Assembly (NCBI GenBank): GCA_019058365.1
Contig: JAHPZE010000002.1
Coordinates: 1 to 64,000, forward strand
Reading direction: 5' to 3'
DNA: 64,000 nucleotides
Source: Promethearchaeota archaeon
GTDB lineage: Archaea; Asgardarchaeota; Lokiarchaeia; Sigyniarchaeales; SOKP01
The notes beneath the pieces were generated by a model, which searched no databases, had not been told where the DNA came from, and saw nothing but the letters and a program-made list of their open reading frames with translations. Made by a program: the position numbers and the translations under genes. Positions 29,758 to 39,720 of this stretch are shown here, piece by piece; the stretch's first letter is position 1; every line of letters starts with the position of its first letter.

Positions 29758-30830
29758 CTACAACTAAATTTTTAGAAATTGATGGTTCTTTCGGAGAAGG
29801 TGGAGGCGCAATACTTCGAATAGGAGCGGGATTTTCAATATTATTCAAACGCCCAATTCGAATAAAAAATATAAGAGCTAATAGACCTAAACCTGGTCTA
29901 AGATTACAGCATTTGATTGGATTAAGAACCCTAGCAGAATTAACAAATAGTAATTTATCTAATTGTGCGGTTGGAACTAAAGAAATCACTTTAAGTCCTA
30001 AGCAATCCATAAAAGATAATATACGGGTTGAAATTGGAACCGCTGGAAGTATAGGATTATTACTCCAGCCGATTCAAATTGCTTGTTTGGGATTCAATAC
30101 ACCAGAAAAAATTGAAATAATTGTGAACGGTGGAGGTACATTTGGTAAATGGGCTCCTGGTCTTAATTATCTTAGTGAAATTACTTATAAAATTTTTAGA
30201 ACTCATGGTTTTAAAATTGATGTTGATATTCAAAAGCATGGTTTTTATCCTAAAGGAGGTGCTCTTGTAAAATGTAATCTATATCCTTCTAAAAGTAAAT
30301 TGAGACCAATATGTTTAACTGAATTAGGGAATGTTGAATTAATTCAAGGCGAAATAGTTACTGCTAACCAACTAAAAAAAAATAAAGTGAATGAAAGAAT
30401 AAAAAAAACTGCTCAAGAACAATTAAAGAAAGAACTCAAAATGGATATTGAAATTAATTCTAAATATGTAAATTCATTAAGTCCTGGAGTGGGTTTTTAT
30501 TTATGGGCAAGTTCTGATACTGGAGCTTCTATTTCTTCTGGAACGATACTTGGTGAATATAACATTACTTCTGAAAATCTTGCTAAACGGACTGCTAATG
30601 AGTTTATAAAATATATTAAAAAAGAGATTCCTGTGGATAATTATCTAAGTGATCAATTAATACCTTTTATGGGTTTCATTAAGGAATCATCGAGAATAAA
30701 AGTACTTGAGATTACTAACCATACTAAAACTAACTTAGAACTAATTAAATTGTTTTTAAAAAGAAATTATAGAATTTTACACGATAATAATAATTTCATA
30801 ATAGAACTTCAAGAGTTAGATAAAAATTAA
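29754..30830 (+). CDS. rtcA: RNA 3'-terminal phosphate cyclase
   Basis: EIDGSFGEGGGAILRIGAGFS...GGGTFGKWAPGLNYL. Confidence 0.95.
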   Translation: MTTTKFLEIDGSFGEGGGAILRIGAGFSILFKRPIRIKNIRANRPKPGLRLQHLIGLRTLAELTNSNLSNCAVGTKEITLSPKQSIKDNIRVEIGTAGSIGLLLQPIQIACLGFNTPEKIEIIVNGGGTFGKWAPGLNYLSEITYKIFRTHGFKIDVDIQKHGFYPKGGALVKCNLYPSKSKLRPICLTELGNVELIQGEIVTANQLKKNKVNERIKKTAQEQLKKELKMDIEINSKYVNSLSPGVGFYLWASSDTGASISSGTILGEYNITSENLAKRTANEFIKYIKKEIPVDNYLSDQLIPFMGFIKESSRIKVLEITNHTKTNLELIKLFLKRNYRILHDNNNFIIELQELDKN

Positions 30831-30939
30831 TATATAAACAAAGTTATAATTATGGTTAGGTTAAAAAATTTCAAGAAATTTTTATAAGATTATTTTATTA
30901 TATGATTATTATAAAAATTAATAAAACTTACTTATAAGA

Positions 30940-31866
30940 ATGTCCAAGACAGTTGCAGCATTCCAACGTTGTCCAAGATGTGGAAATGAGAATACTGCTG
31001 ATAGTTTTGCATGCAATTTCTGTGGTATTAGACTAAAAACCGAAAGAATTGAAAATATTAGGTTTTTTAGACGATATGAAGCAGAATGGTCTACGCCATA
31101 TCCATGGTATTTCAAAATTCTCTATCTTTTCGTGAATCCTCCAAAAGCTTTTTTTGATATAAATCATAAAAGAAGTAAAGCTCCTGGATGGTTAATTTTA
31201 TTATTCTCTTCATTATTATACGGTTTAATGGGTTTGGCATTTTTATCACATTTTAATTTTGTTGGTGTTGATATTTTTGATCCAATCATAGCCGCCATTA
31301 GTTTCAGTTTTTTTAGTGCTTTTTTCATGTTTGGATTTTGTTTTCAATTAATATTTTTTGCAATTTTAATATGGTTATTTAGTAAGGGTGCCAATTATGC
31401 TGTAGGGTTCACAGATAAATTAGAAAAACGGTTTGGAGGAATAAAAGAACAAAGAGAAAAGTATGGACAAACAGATGTAAGCCCATTTAGTATTTATAAA
31501 GGTGGGACAATGCTTCAATTAGAGGGCTCATATAAATTCAAAATGATGTTATGTGCGTTTACACCATTCTTATTAATAAATGGTATTAAAATTTTAATTG
31601 TACTTGCCGGCTTTCCACCAGTTAGTCTCACTGATTTTTCATCTTTTAATCAAGCATTACTTGATACGTTGTTTAATTCTAAAACTTGGGCAATATTAGA
31701 TATAATTGATGCGTTAACTATAGCTGTATGGGTACCTATTTTAATGACCTTAGCTATAAGAGAATTAAGTAATTCTTCTACTACTCGAGTCTTAATCCCT
31801 ACAATTATTATTGGTGTTTTGGTCGCTATATTCTTCTATTTTTTGCGACCAACCCTATTTGGTTAA
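30940..31866 (+). CDS. zinc-ribbon plus Yip1-like multi-TM protein
   Basis: CPRCGNENTADSFACNFCG, then about 5 TM segments beginning FVNPPKAFFDI. Confidence 0.65.
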   Translation: MSKTVAAFQRCPRCGNENTADSFACNFCGIRLKTERIENIRFFRRYEAEWSTPYPWYFKILYLFVNPPKAFFDINHKRSKAPGWLILLFSSLLYGLMGLAFLSHFNFVGVDIFDPIIAAISFSFFSAFFMFGFCFQLIFFAILIWLFSKGANYAVGFTDKLEKRFGGIKEQREKYGQTDVSPFSIYKGGTMLQLEGSYKFKMMLCAFTPFLLINGIKILIVLAGFPPVSLTDFSSFNQALLDTLFNSKTWAILDIIDALTIAVWVPILMTLAIRELSNSSTTRVLIPTIIIGVLVAIFFYFLRPTLFG

Positions 31867-31931
31867 ATTTATTAACTCTTATTCCAAATGTTATATAAAA
31901 ATTTTGATTATTTTAAATATTTAATTGTGAT

Positions 31932-32555
31932 ATGGTAGAAAATAATAAGAACAATTCAGATGTGGAATTTAAAATTGAATCTGAACTATTTGCGTTAGTT
32001 AAATCCATAACAAATTTAAATAATAAATATCAAAAAGGCACAGTTAATGATAATTTTTTCAGAAAAGCTTTGAAAAGTACTATGAATAATTTTTTAAAGT
32101 TAAGTTTTATTATAAAAGAAAATAACCTTCAGTTACCAGATCTATTAAACAAAATGAACATATCTCGAGAGTACAATTCCGTGTTGGATCTTATCAATCG
32201 TATTTACACTCTAAATTTATCCGACAATAAAATAATTACTAAAAATCATAGTTTTTTGGAGTTACCTGGCATTACTTCAGAAATTACCTCCTCTTTTATA
32301 ACACTTATGGATGCTTTAACTTTAGATGGTCTAACAAAAAAAGAAATAATTTTTAATTTATTTGATGAATTAAATCATAACTTGGGTAATTTTCCAGGAT
32401 TAGATGATACACTAGATAAAGTCAAGTCAGTACAAAAAAGTGCTGCAAATCAAATTGATTTACTAAGATCCGATGCAAAATTAAGAGAAAAATTAATAAA
32501 TGAGTTATATCAAATATTTAAAGAATTTCAAAATAAATTGAATCTCAAATCCTAA
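31932..32555 (+). CDS. hypothetical helical protein
   Basis: 207 aa ORF between conserved genes. Confidence 0.55.
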   Translation: MVENNKNNSDVEFKIESELFALVKSITNLNNKYQKGTVNDNFFRKALKSTMNNFLKLSFIIKENNLQLPDLLNKMNISREYNSVLDLINRIYTLNLSDNKIITKNHSFLELPGITSEITSSFITLMDALTLDGLTKKEIIFNLFDELNHNLGNFPGLDDTLDKVKSVQKSAANQIDLLRSDAKLREKLINELYQIFKEFQNKLNLKS

Positions 32556-32601
32556 GTAAAATAATAAAATTAATATTTTTTCTCTTATTTAAAATCACAT
32601 A

Positions 32602-32871
32602 ATGCCCCGTCCCGGTTTAAGATCTAAAACCCAAGCAAGGAAAAAATTAAGCACGCCTGGGAATCAAAATGTCACCCATTATTGGAGAAAAAAACCCAAA
32701 AGAGCAAATTGTGCGATTTGTAAAAAACCTCTTCAGGCTGTTCCAAGATTACGACCTTCCAAAATGGTTAAAACCCAATTAACCTCAAGAAGGGCAAATA
32801 GAATGGAAAGTGGAAGGTATTGTGCAAACTGTCTTCAGACTTTAATAAAAGAGACCGTTTGGAGTCAATAA
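32602..32871 (+). CDS. rpl34e: ribosomal protein eL34
   Basis: ANCAICKKPLQAVPRLRPSKM...YCANCLQ. Confidence 0.93.
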   Translation: MPRPGLRSKTQARKKLSTPGNQNVTHYWRKKPKRANCAICKKPLQAVPRLRPSKMVKTQLTSRRANRMESGRYCANCLQTLIKETVWSQ

Positions 32872-32973
32872 AATTTCTCTGATTTTTTTTAATTTCTTTT
32901 GCTTTAATAATAAAAATCATAAATATTCTTCTTCTTAATTGAATTAATATTTAAATTAAAATAACCAAATAAA

Positions 32974-33507
32974 ATGATTATAACAATTTCAGGACCTCAT
33001 GGAACTGGAAAATCTACAATAGGAAAATTAATTGCAGAAAAGTTTGGAATCCAATATTATAGTACTGGACAAGCTTTCAGAGATCTAGCACAAGAAATGA
33101 ATATGACTTTAGAAGAATTTACTAAATATGCAGAAAAACATCCTAAAATTGATGAAAAGCTAGATGATAAAATAAATGAAATTGCTCAAAGAGGGAATAT
33201 AATTATTGATAGTCAATTAAGTGGGCATATTCTGAAAACTATAGCAGATTTGAAAATACTGTTAATATGCCCTTTAGAAATCAGAGTTAAACGGATGGCT
33301 GAAAGAGATAATACAAATTATGAAAAAAAGTTAAAAGAAACCAAATTAAGAGAAAAATCAGAATTGGAACGATTTCATAGTCTCTATGATATCGATTTGA
33401 GTGATCAAGAGGCTTTAAAAAAAATATATGATCTTATCATAAACACAGAAAACCTCACAATCGAAGATATCGTAGAAAAAATTCTTACAAAATTAAAAAA
33501 ATTGTAA
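32974..33507 (+). CDS. cmk: cytidylate kinase (archaeal type)
   Basis: ISGPHGTGKSTIGKLIAEKFGIQYYSTGQAFR; between eL34 and eL14. Confidence 0.92.
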   Translation: MIITISGPHGTGKSTIGKLIAEKFGIQYYSTGQAFRDLAQEMNMTLEEFTKYAEKHPKIDEKLDDKINEIAQRGNIIIDSQLSGHILKTIADLKILLICPLEIRVKRMAERDNTNYEKKLKETKLREKSELERFHSLYDIDLSDQEALKKIYDLIINTENLTIEDIVEKILTKLKKL

Positions 33508-33647
33508 AAATCTTTTTAGTTTTGAAAAACACAAAAATTTTATTTTAATATTGATTTATAATAATACTATAAATTAATTACGTTTACTGGATGTTAAAAA
33601 TAGCCAGTAATTAAGAATTATTTAAAAATAATTTGGTGACAAATTAT

Positions 33648-33920
33648 ATGAGCGTATATGATATTGGTAGACTATGCGTTAAAACTATGGGAAGAGAAGC
33701 AGGATTTCACTGTGTAATTGTTGATATCATTGATAAAAACTACTTGCTAATTGATGGATTAAAAGTCCGAAGAAGAAGAGTAAATTATAGACATATCGAA
33801 CCAATCACAGAAACAATAGAAATTAAAAAAGGAGCATCACATGAGCATGTAGAAACTGCGATCAAAAAGTCTAAATTAGAAAAGAAAATGAATGAAGTTA
33901 TCTCTATCCCAATCAAATAG
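33648..33920 (+). CDS. rpl14e: ribosomal protein eL14
   Basis: IGRLCVKTMGREAGFHCVIVDIIDKNYLLIDG...RRRRVNYRHIEP. Confidence 0.92.
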   Translation: MSVYDIGRLCVKTMGREAGFHCVIVDIIDKNYLLIDGLKVRRRRVNYRHIEPITETIEIKKGASHEHVETAIKKSKLEKKMNEVISIPIK

Positions 33921-34006
33921 TCAGAATAAAGATTAACATAAAAAACATTTTATTTTCATTTTTTAAATGCAACGGTTGCCTAGCCCGGTACGGCGCTGGC
34001 TTGGAG

Positions 34007-34025
34007 TGGGAAGTTTCACCCAGAA
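34007..34025 (+). other. 19-nt BHB intron at 37/38 of tRNA-Ser
   Basis: Outer CTGGC/GCCAG, central TTGG/CCAG, bulges AG^T and AA^A. Confidence 0.85.
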
Positions 34026-34057
34026 AGCCAGTGTGTGAATGCACTCGGGGGTTCAAA

Positions 34058-34087
34058 TAATAAGAATCATCTTCTTATTGGAATAAA
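34058..34087 (+). other. 30-nt intron in the T-loop of tRNA-Ser (ends ambiguous by 1-2 nt)
   Basis: Inner hairpin AATAAGA/TCTTATT; removal gives GGGGG-TTCAAAT-CCCTC. Confidence 0.82.
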
Positions 34088-34126
34088 TCCCTCCCGTTGC
34101 GTATTTTTCTCTATAGATTTATTGGA

Positions 34127-34729
34127 CTAAACATCGGGAAATTCTAAAGATTTTGCTTTTTGCCCTGCGAACATTCCACCCATACCACCAGAAGCCTGTG
34201 ACTGAAGCTTTAGCAATCTTTGTGTTAATGTATTAATTCCTAATGAACATAGGAAATACCACGAAGTAAAATTAATCCAAACTGAACCAGCACGGATAAA
34301 ATTTCCTATTAAAGGAATATCATTAGCATTCATAGGACTAAGGGCAACTGGAGCTCCTCTAAACAACATATTCACAATACCAAAAATTATTATCATTGGA
34401 ACAAACGTAATACAAGTTGGTTTCATCCTTTGAAGTGTCATTTTTTGTTGAGACTTTTTTATCATTGTATCTTTCCTTTCCCATCTTTTTCTAGCTTTTT
34501 TATAACGTTCAGGGTCTATTTCAGCCAAATCTATGATCTTTTGTTTTTCTTCTTCATGAGCTTTGGTTTGTGTTTGTTTACGATTTATCTCATTTGTATC
34601 TACCAACCACCTTGTTAAAAGAGTGCTTATTAATGCTGTTGTTATAGCTAATAATAAAACAAATATCATTGTTCCCGGAGGAGTGGTAATCAAATCCAAA
34701 AATGCATTTTGCAAGATTGAAAACAACAT
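34127..34729 (-). CDS. DUF106 / Oxa1-EMC3-TMCO1-like membrane insertase
   Basis: TM plus Lys-rich coil plus MTLQRMKPTCITFVPMIIIFGIV; next to secY. Confidence 0.85.
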   Translation of the reverse strand: MLFSILQNAFLDLITTPPGTMIFVLLLAITTALISTLLTRWLVDTNEINRKQTQTKAHEEEKQKIIDLAEIDPERYKKARKRWERKDTMIKKSQQKMTLQRMKPTCITFVPMIIIFGIVNMLFRGAPVALSPMNANDIPLIGNFIRAGSVWINFTSWYFLCSLGINTLTQRLLKLQSQASGGMGGMFAGQKAKSLEFPDV

Positions 34730-34890
34730 ATCAATATTTATTTATATTGAAATGGTAATAAACTTTTCAGATGAGGTTCTCTTCAGAAAAATCTATCAAG
34801 AATTTTAAATATTCTAATTAAAGGTATTTTTATCGTTATAATATTTACCATTTTGGCTATAATTGCCAACTATAACAGAAAAAATATTTT

Positions 34891-36369
34891 TTAGTCCATT
34901 CCTAGCAGGGCTCTCATACCCGGATACTGACTTGCAGCTAATTCTTTCGAAATCGTCTCGGCATAATTGTGGATGATTCCGATGGCAATTAGTAATCCCG
35001 TGCCTGAAGACAATGCTCTTAAAGTGTCGGCAGAAAAACTTATCACCGCAATAATGATTCCGTTTAATATAATTAATGTTGGGATATATCGTTTTAAAAT
35101 TCTCTCGATTATTTTTGATGAACTTCGGAATCCAGGAACTTCCATTTTTGAATCTATTATTTGATCCGCGATGTCACGGGGGGCGAGTCCTGAGACTTCA
35201 ACCCAGACTCGGCCGAGCAATATACAAAGAAAAATCAATACTACCAGATAAAAGATTGCTCGGAATGGATCTGCTACTACTTGATCAATTCCCAATGGTG
35301 GAGTAAGTAAATATATCAACCCAGATGTAGGTATGAGTTGGTTTCCTGAAACAGTACCAGTCCCTTCTTGAATACGAAATACTCCTATCAAATTGACCCA
35401 AAAATCAGGAATGAGTCCTCCATTTTTCGCTCGTATTCCTGAATAAGGTCCCGCGAACAATTGCCCAAAGAATAAAACGTTAGCATATAATGCATTAACC
35501 AAAATTACGGGAATATTTGAAACATAAAGCAATTTCATTGGATATTTCGATTTAAAACCTCGATAGCCTCGATATGCAAGAGGGATTTCAATGCGCGTAG
35601 ATTCAAACCAAATTACCACTAGAAAAATAATTATGGTGGTAACGATACCTAATAACGAGGGAAATGAACCTCTTAATAAAATCTGCCCTAGATTTGTGTC
35701 AGATTTTCCATCAAATAACACGGTAAAGAAAGCGATAACTATACCTCTAGGGAGATTATCTTGAGCAGGAATCCAACTGAAACAATTCCAAAATATTTGA
35801 CCGGAAACACCTGCTGCTATAAACAAGGAAACTCCGCTGCCAAGACCCCATCCTTTTTGAAGCAATTCATCTAATAATATTATTATTATTCCTGCAAACA
35901 GTAATTGAAAGAAAATAAAAAAAGCTCCCTGTATGCCTATTTCTGACAATTTCCCAAATGCTCCTCCCGCAATATATGCTATAGAATTGAAAATGGTTAA
36001 AAACACTGCCATCACTTTTTGAGCTCCACTAAACATAGCTCTGTCGTATGGATCGGACATGTTTACATTAATTATTTTAGACCCTAGAAGCAGTTGCATA
36101 ATAAGACCCGCTGTGACTATCGGACCTATACCTAATTCCGTTAATGTTCCTCTCTGACTAGCAAGAATAACTCTTAACCAATAGAAATAATCAGTTGAAT
36201 CTGCAAGGTTTACACCATATAGAGGAATATTACTTAATATTATATAAATAATAAGTACAACAGCTGTCCAAATAAACTTTTCTTTAAAAGTAACCTCGCG
36301 TTGCGGCTGTTTGATTTCCGGCATTGCTTTTACGAATGGTGTGAAGAATTTAAGGAACTTTCCAGCCAT
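34891..36369 (-). CDS. secY: preprotein translocase subunit SecY/Sec61alpha
   Basis: FTPFVKAMPEIKQPQREVTFKEKFIWTAVVLIIYII...QLFAGPYSG. Confidence 0.97.
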   Translation of the reverse strand: MAGKFLKFFTPFVKAMPEIKQPQREVTFKEKFIWTAVVLIIYIILSNIPLYGVNLADSTDYFYWLRVILASQRGTLTELGIGPIVTAGLIMQLLLGSKIINVNMSDPYDRAMFSGAQKVMAVFLTIFNSIAYIAGGAFGKLSEIGIQGAFFIFFQLLFAGIIIILLDELLQKGWGLGSGVSLFIAAGVSGQIFWNCFSWIPAQDNLPRGIVIAFFTVLFDGKSDTNLGQILLRGSFPSLLGIVTTIIIFLVVIWFESTRIEIPLAYRGYRGFKSKYPMKLLYVSNIPVILVNALYANVLFFGQLFAGPYSGIRAKNGGLIPDFWVNLIGVFRIQEGTGTVSGNQLIPTSGLIYLLTPPLGIDQVVADPFRAIFYLVVLIFLCILLGRVWVEVSGLAPRDIADQIIDSKMEVPGFRSSSKIIERILKRYIPTLIILNGIIIAVISFSADTLRALSSGTGLLIAIGIIHNYAETISKELAASQYPGMRALLGMD

Positions 36370-36735
36370 ATTTAATCAGCAACGTAAGTATTTTTGAATA
36401 GTTAGCGATAATTGCACTAACTTATTAATATCAAATTCTTAAATTTGAAGTGTAATTTTAAAAAAATAGAATTTTAAAAAAAGTTTGCGATTTAATAATG
36501 TATCTGATATGATGATGATTCAAATATTTAAAGTAGAATTATGAAATATAAAAAAAGTAAATAAAAAAATATCTATCTTTTATGTTATAAAAACCAAAAT
36601 TAATTAAATAAAATTCTAAAGATTTAATTTAAAATTGGTTTATATAAATCTTCCTTTTCTTTTATTTTTTTATTAATATTTATTATTTTATTTGCCAAAT
36701 TGCTTTCTTAGTTAATGAATTGTTTATTAGTGTCC

Positions 36736-37026
36736 TTAGAAAAGGGATCCAATCCCCGTAGGCTCTTCTTCGACTGCTTCTTCTTTTTCCTTCTTTTTTT
36801 CCTTCTTTTTTTCAGTTTTTTCTCCGGCAGGAGCTACCATTACCGGCATAGACCCAGCAGATTTTATAATTTCATCAATATCTGCTTGTTTTAGACCAGC
36901 AATTAATTTAACGATTTGATCTTTATCAACTTTCGCACCTGCGGCAGTTAATACTTTTTCTACATTCGCTTCGTTAATTTTTCCTCCAGCTTTATGTAAT
37001 AATAAGGCAGCGTAAATACTTTCCAT
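36736..37026 (-). CDS. rpl12: ribosomal protein P1 (archaeal L12)
   Basis: MESIYAALLLHKAGGKINEANVEKVLTAAG...PTGIGSLF. Confidence 0.95.
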   Translation of the reverse strand: MESIYAALLLHKAGGKINEANVEKVLTAAGAKVDKDQIVKLIAGLKQADIDEIIKSAGSMPVMVAPAGEKTEKKKEKKKEKEEAVEEEPTGIGSLF

Positions 37027-37101
37027 AATATCTAACCTCTTTTTTATTTTTTTATCTTAATATTAGTAATTTTAATTGAAATATCAAAAAATCTTAATTT
37101 T

Positions 37102-38010
37102 TTATCCAAAAAGACCTCCAATACCAACTTCTTCTTCCTCCTCGGTTTCATCTTCAGCTTTTTTTTCTTCAACTTTAGATTCTGGTTCAGCCGATAATTC
37201 GATCTCCTCTCCAAAGATCATTGCTTTTATTGTATTAACCTCAGATACAGCTTTCCGAATATATTCTTCTGTCATTTCCTCTAAATAGAATGGCATTTCA
37301 AAAAGAATTCCTAGTGCCTCTCTATAAACTTTAGTGAAATCTTGTTTGAATTTTATCATATCCATATATAAGATTTCTTCAGGGATTATTTCACCGTCGT
37401 TCCAAGCAAAGTGAATTTTTATCAATGATTCTATTGGTGTAATTCCCAGCTTTTTTAAAACCGCTGCTTGCTTAACATTAACCAAATCACCAGCTTTATG
37501 GGTTCTTGTATCTTCACGAACATGTATCGTATCATTCATAATTCTCGTTGGCAATCGCAATGTCATATTCAATTCACTAATTACTTGTCCTGTGGGTAAA
37601 CCAGTATCACCTGCAGGAACCCATATATCTACAGGAGTAACTTCATTGGGTTTTGCTGGTACCATCCACTCATTTTCAAGAAATATCTTTTTTAATTCAA
37701 ATAGATCAATATTTGTAAATACAAGACTAGATTGCCCAGGAATATGATTTGCAAATTCATCCAAGTTTTTCTTTTTAGCTTCACTTTTAAATTGTTCTAT
37801 TGCTCGTAATTGAAGTGATTTTTTAGACATTCTAAATACTGCTTTTCCTCTCAAAATTTTCCTCATTGTTTGAAATTGCATGTCGCTTATATGAGCAACA
37901 TCAATTACAGCGATGTTCTTATAATTTTTAAATAAATCAACTAAATGATTAATTTCATCTATCTTCCATTGTGGTATATGTTTTTTTTTAATCATTATTT
38001 CACACCTCAA
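37102..38010 (-). CDS. rpl10: ribosomal protein uL10 (P0)
   Basis: P0 sequence ending EEEEEVGIGGLFG. Confidence 0.96.
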   Translation of the reverse strand: MRCEIMIKKKHIPQWKIDEINHLVDLFKNYKNIAVIDVAHISDMQFQTMRKILRGKAVFRMSKKSLQLRAIEQFKSEAKKKNLDEFANHIPGQSSLVFTNIDLFELKKIFLENEWMVPAKPNEVTPVDIWVPAGDTGLPTGQVISELNMTLRLPTRIMNDTIHVREDTRTHKAGDLVNVKQAAVLKKLGITPIESLIKIHFAWNDGEIIPEEILYMDMIKFKQDFTKVYREALGILFEMPFYLEEMTEEYIRKAVSEVNTIKAMIFGEEIELSAEPESKVEEKKAEDETEEEEEVGIGGLFG

Positions 38011-38728
38011 TACTTTTTAGGAACTCTTCTGTCACTTTCACGGGTTTTCCCATTGTAGATTTAAGATACATAGATTTAAAGTTGTTAAATTTGTGTGGCA
38101 TTTGATCAGCAATGAAATTCACTACAGCTTTCATATTTTCATATAACTTTTGCCTATCCAGAGATTTTTTACCGATCTTAGCGAAGATAATGGGTTGCTT
38201 TTTCATTTGAATCCTAATTATTTTTTTATATCGTTCATAAGCTACATTTAAATCTTCTACGCTAGAAATAATCCCATATCCAGTAGGAAAAGGTTTTGGC
38301 ATTTTACCAACGGGTCCAAGATATCTAGCTAAATATCGAGCGACATCTCTCATCATTTTATCTTCCACAACAAAAAATTCATATCTTTTAGCAAATTTTT
38401 TCTTGTATTTTTTCTCTTCATTATTCAAATTAATCAAACCGCTTGAATCTAAAGTTTCCACCCCAAGTTTTTTCGCTTCTTGTAAAATCTCATCTGACGC
38501 AATTACACAAATATTAGGTCTGTCATTTGTAATTACTTCATTTGATAAGATAATTTCTTTATCAATTCTGCTTTTTGGATCGTTTAGATTAATATCTTTA
38601 ATATTAATGATGATATCAATAGACTCATCGAATTTTCTGACTTTGCCTTTAAACCCTTCTTTCTTCATTATAGAAAAATCAATAGCAGCGTTTAATGATT
38701 TCTTTAATAATTTATCATCGACTTTCAA
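38000..38728 (-). CDS. rpl1: ribosomal protein uL1
   Basis: L1 sequence, GPVGKMPKPFPTG. Confidence 0.95.
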   Translation of the reverse strand: MKVDDKLLKKSLNAAIDFSIMKKEGFKGKVRKFDESIDIIINIKDINLNDPKSRIDKEIILSNEVITNDRPNICVIASDEILQEAKKLGVETLDSSGLINLNNEEKKYKKKFAKRYEFFVVEDKMMRDVARYLARYLGPVGKMPKPFPTGYGIISSVEDLNVAYERYKKIIRIQMKKQPIIFAKIGKKSLDRQKLYENMKAVVNFIADQMPHKFNNFKSMYLKSTMGKPVKVTEEFLKSIEV

Positions 38729-38734
38729 ATTTTC

Positions 38735-39330
38735 TTAATCACCTCTTAAGATGTCATCAAATTCCCCTTTATCTATTTTTTTTTGGATAGCTCTTGGATC
38801 TTGTCCTTCTACTGTTAACCCCACTGATAATGCTGTTCCTAACACTGTTTTTATGCCTGCTTTAATTGTTTTATCTAAAAATTTATCTCTTTTAGCCTTC
38901 ACTACATTTTGAACTTGATCAAGTGTCAAATTTCCTATTTTTGTTTCTGAACAACTAGCACTCCCTTTTTCAACACCTACCTCTTTCAGCAATAATGATG
39001 CAGTAGAAGGTGTTTCTATAAAAATTTCAAATTGCTTTGTCTCCGGATCACATTCAATTCTAACGGGTACGGTTAGTCCCCTAAATACCATTGTCTGCTT
39101 GTTGATTTCGTCAACCACATCTTTAATATGTGCATCGAAAATCGAAATAATTTTCGTTTATGCCTGTGGGACCAACAGCAGGACCTTTACCATAATTTGA
39201 CAAAAGCGATATGCTTTATGCAATAGGCGGCCCTCCTGATGCATTTGGGGTCTAATCGAAATGATTATTAAAGATATACACTCCCACCAGTCACAAGAGC
39301 CTTTACAACAATTTTTCCTTTTTCACTCAC
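38735..39330 (-). CDS. rpl11: ribosomal protein uL11, gene split by three BHB introns: complement(join(38735..39129,39158..39186,39223..39243,39281..39330))
   Basis: Exons 50+21+29+395 nt = 495 nt = 164 aa + stop. Spliced N-terminus [46 protein letters not shown] matches the uL11 GGxAxxGPPxGPAxGPxGxN core. Confidence 0.93.
39130..39157 (-). other. uL11 mRNA intron 3, 28 nt BHB
   Basis: Inner helix CGAAAAT/ATTTTCG, central GCAT/ATGC, bulges AA^A and AC^A; splices ATA A|AT ATT. Confidence 0.92.
39187..39222 (-). other. uL11 mRNA intron 2, 36 nt relaxed BHB
   Basis: Outer helix GGGCC/GGTCC; bulges AT^T and AA^A; central GCCT/TGGT has one mismatch; contains in-frame TAA; splices CCT AT|A GGT. 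Confidence 0.8.
39244..39280 (-). other. uL11 mRNA intron 1, 37 nt BHB
   Basis: Central helix TGGG/CCCA; bulges AG^T and AA^T; splices GGG AG|T GCA. Confidence 0.88.
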
Positions 39331-39534
39331 ATACTCTCACCGTTTTTTTTAATAATTCTTGGTTTAAAAAATATCCTAAAAGGTAAGAACGCGAAATTAC
39401 TAATTATTCCTATTTCAATATTTTTATTATATCGAAACCGCATTAATTTGCGTCCTAAGTTTCTTAGAATAATTTTTTTTAAACTTAGTAAGTTTTAGAA
39501 TAAAGCAACCTTAAAAAATTTTTCCAGAATTAAA

Positions 39535-39720
39535 TTAAAATCTACAACATAGCCTACGACCATGATTTAGATCACACTTTAAATATTCTTCAGATAAAAT
39601 ATTCATTATTGTATCACGATCCAAGTTTACTTTCTTGATAATATCTTCAATCTCAATTCCAGGAGTCGATATTAAGTCAAAAATCTTTTTCTTAACTTCT
39701 TCACTAATTTCTGAGCTCAT
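39535..39720 (-). CDS. hypothetical small protein, Cys-rich C-terminus
   Basis: 61 aa ORF ending CDLNHGRRLCCRF. Confidence 0.4.
   Translation of the reverse strand: MSSEISEEVKKKIFDLISTPGIEIEDIIKKVNLDRDTIMNILSEEYLKCDLNHGRRLCCRF

Larger units (their letters stand above)
33969..34101 (+). tRNA. tRNA-Ser(GGA) with anticodon-loop and T-loop introns
   Basis: Acceptor GCAACGG/CCGTTGC, D-stem GCC/GGC, anticodon stem CTGGC/GCCAG with TTGGAG, long variable arm GTG..CAC, T-stem GGGGG/CCCTC. Confidence 0.92.

Noticed and set aside
39119-39330. uL11 5' region read as a pseudogene or as sequencing/assembly errors
   Set aside because: Three inserts of different length each carry BHB-compatible bulges, and together restore exactly 495 nt; random errors would not do this.
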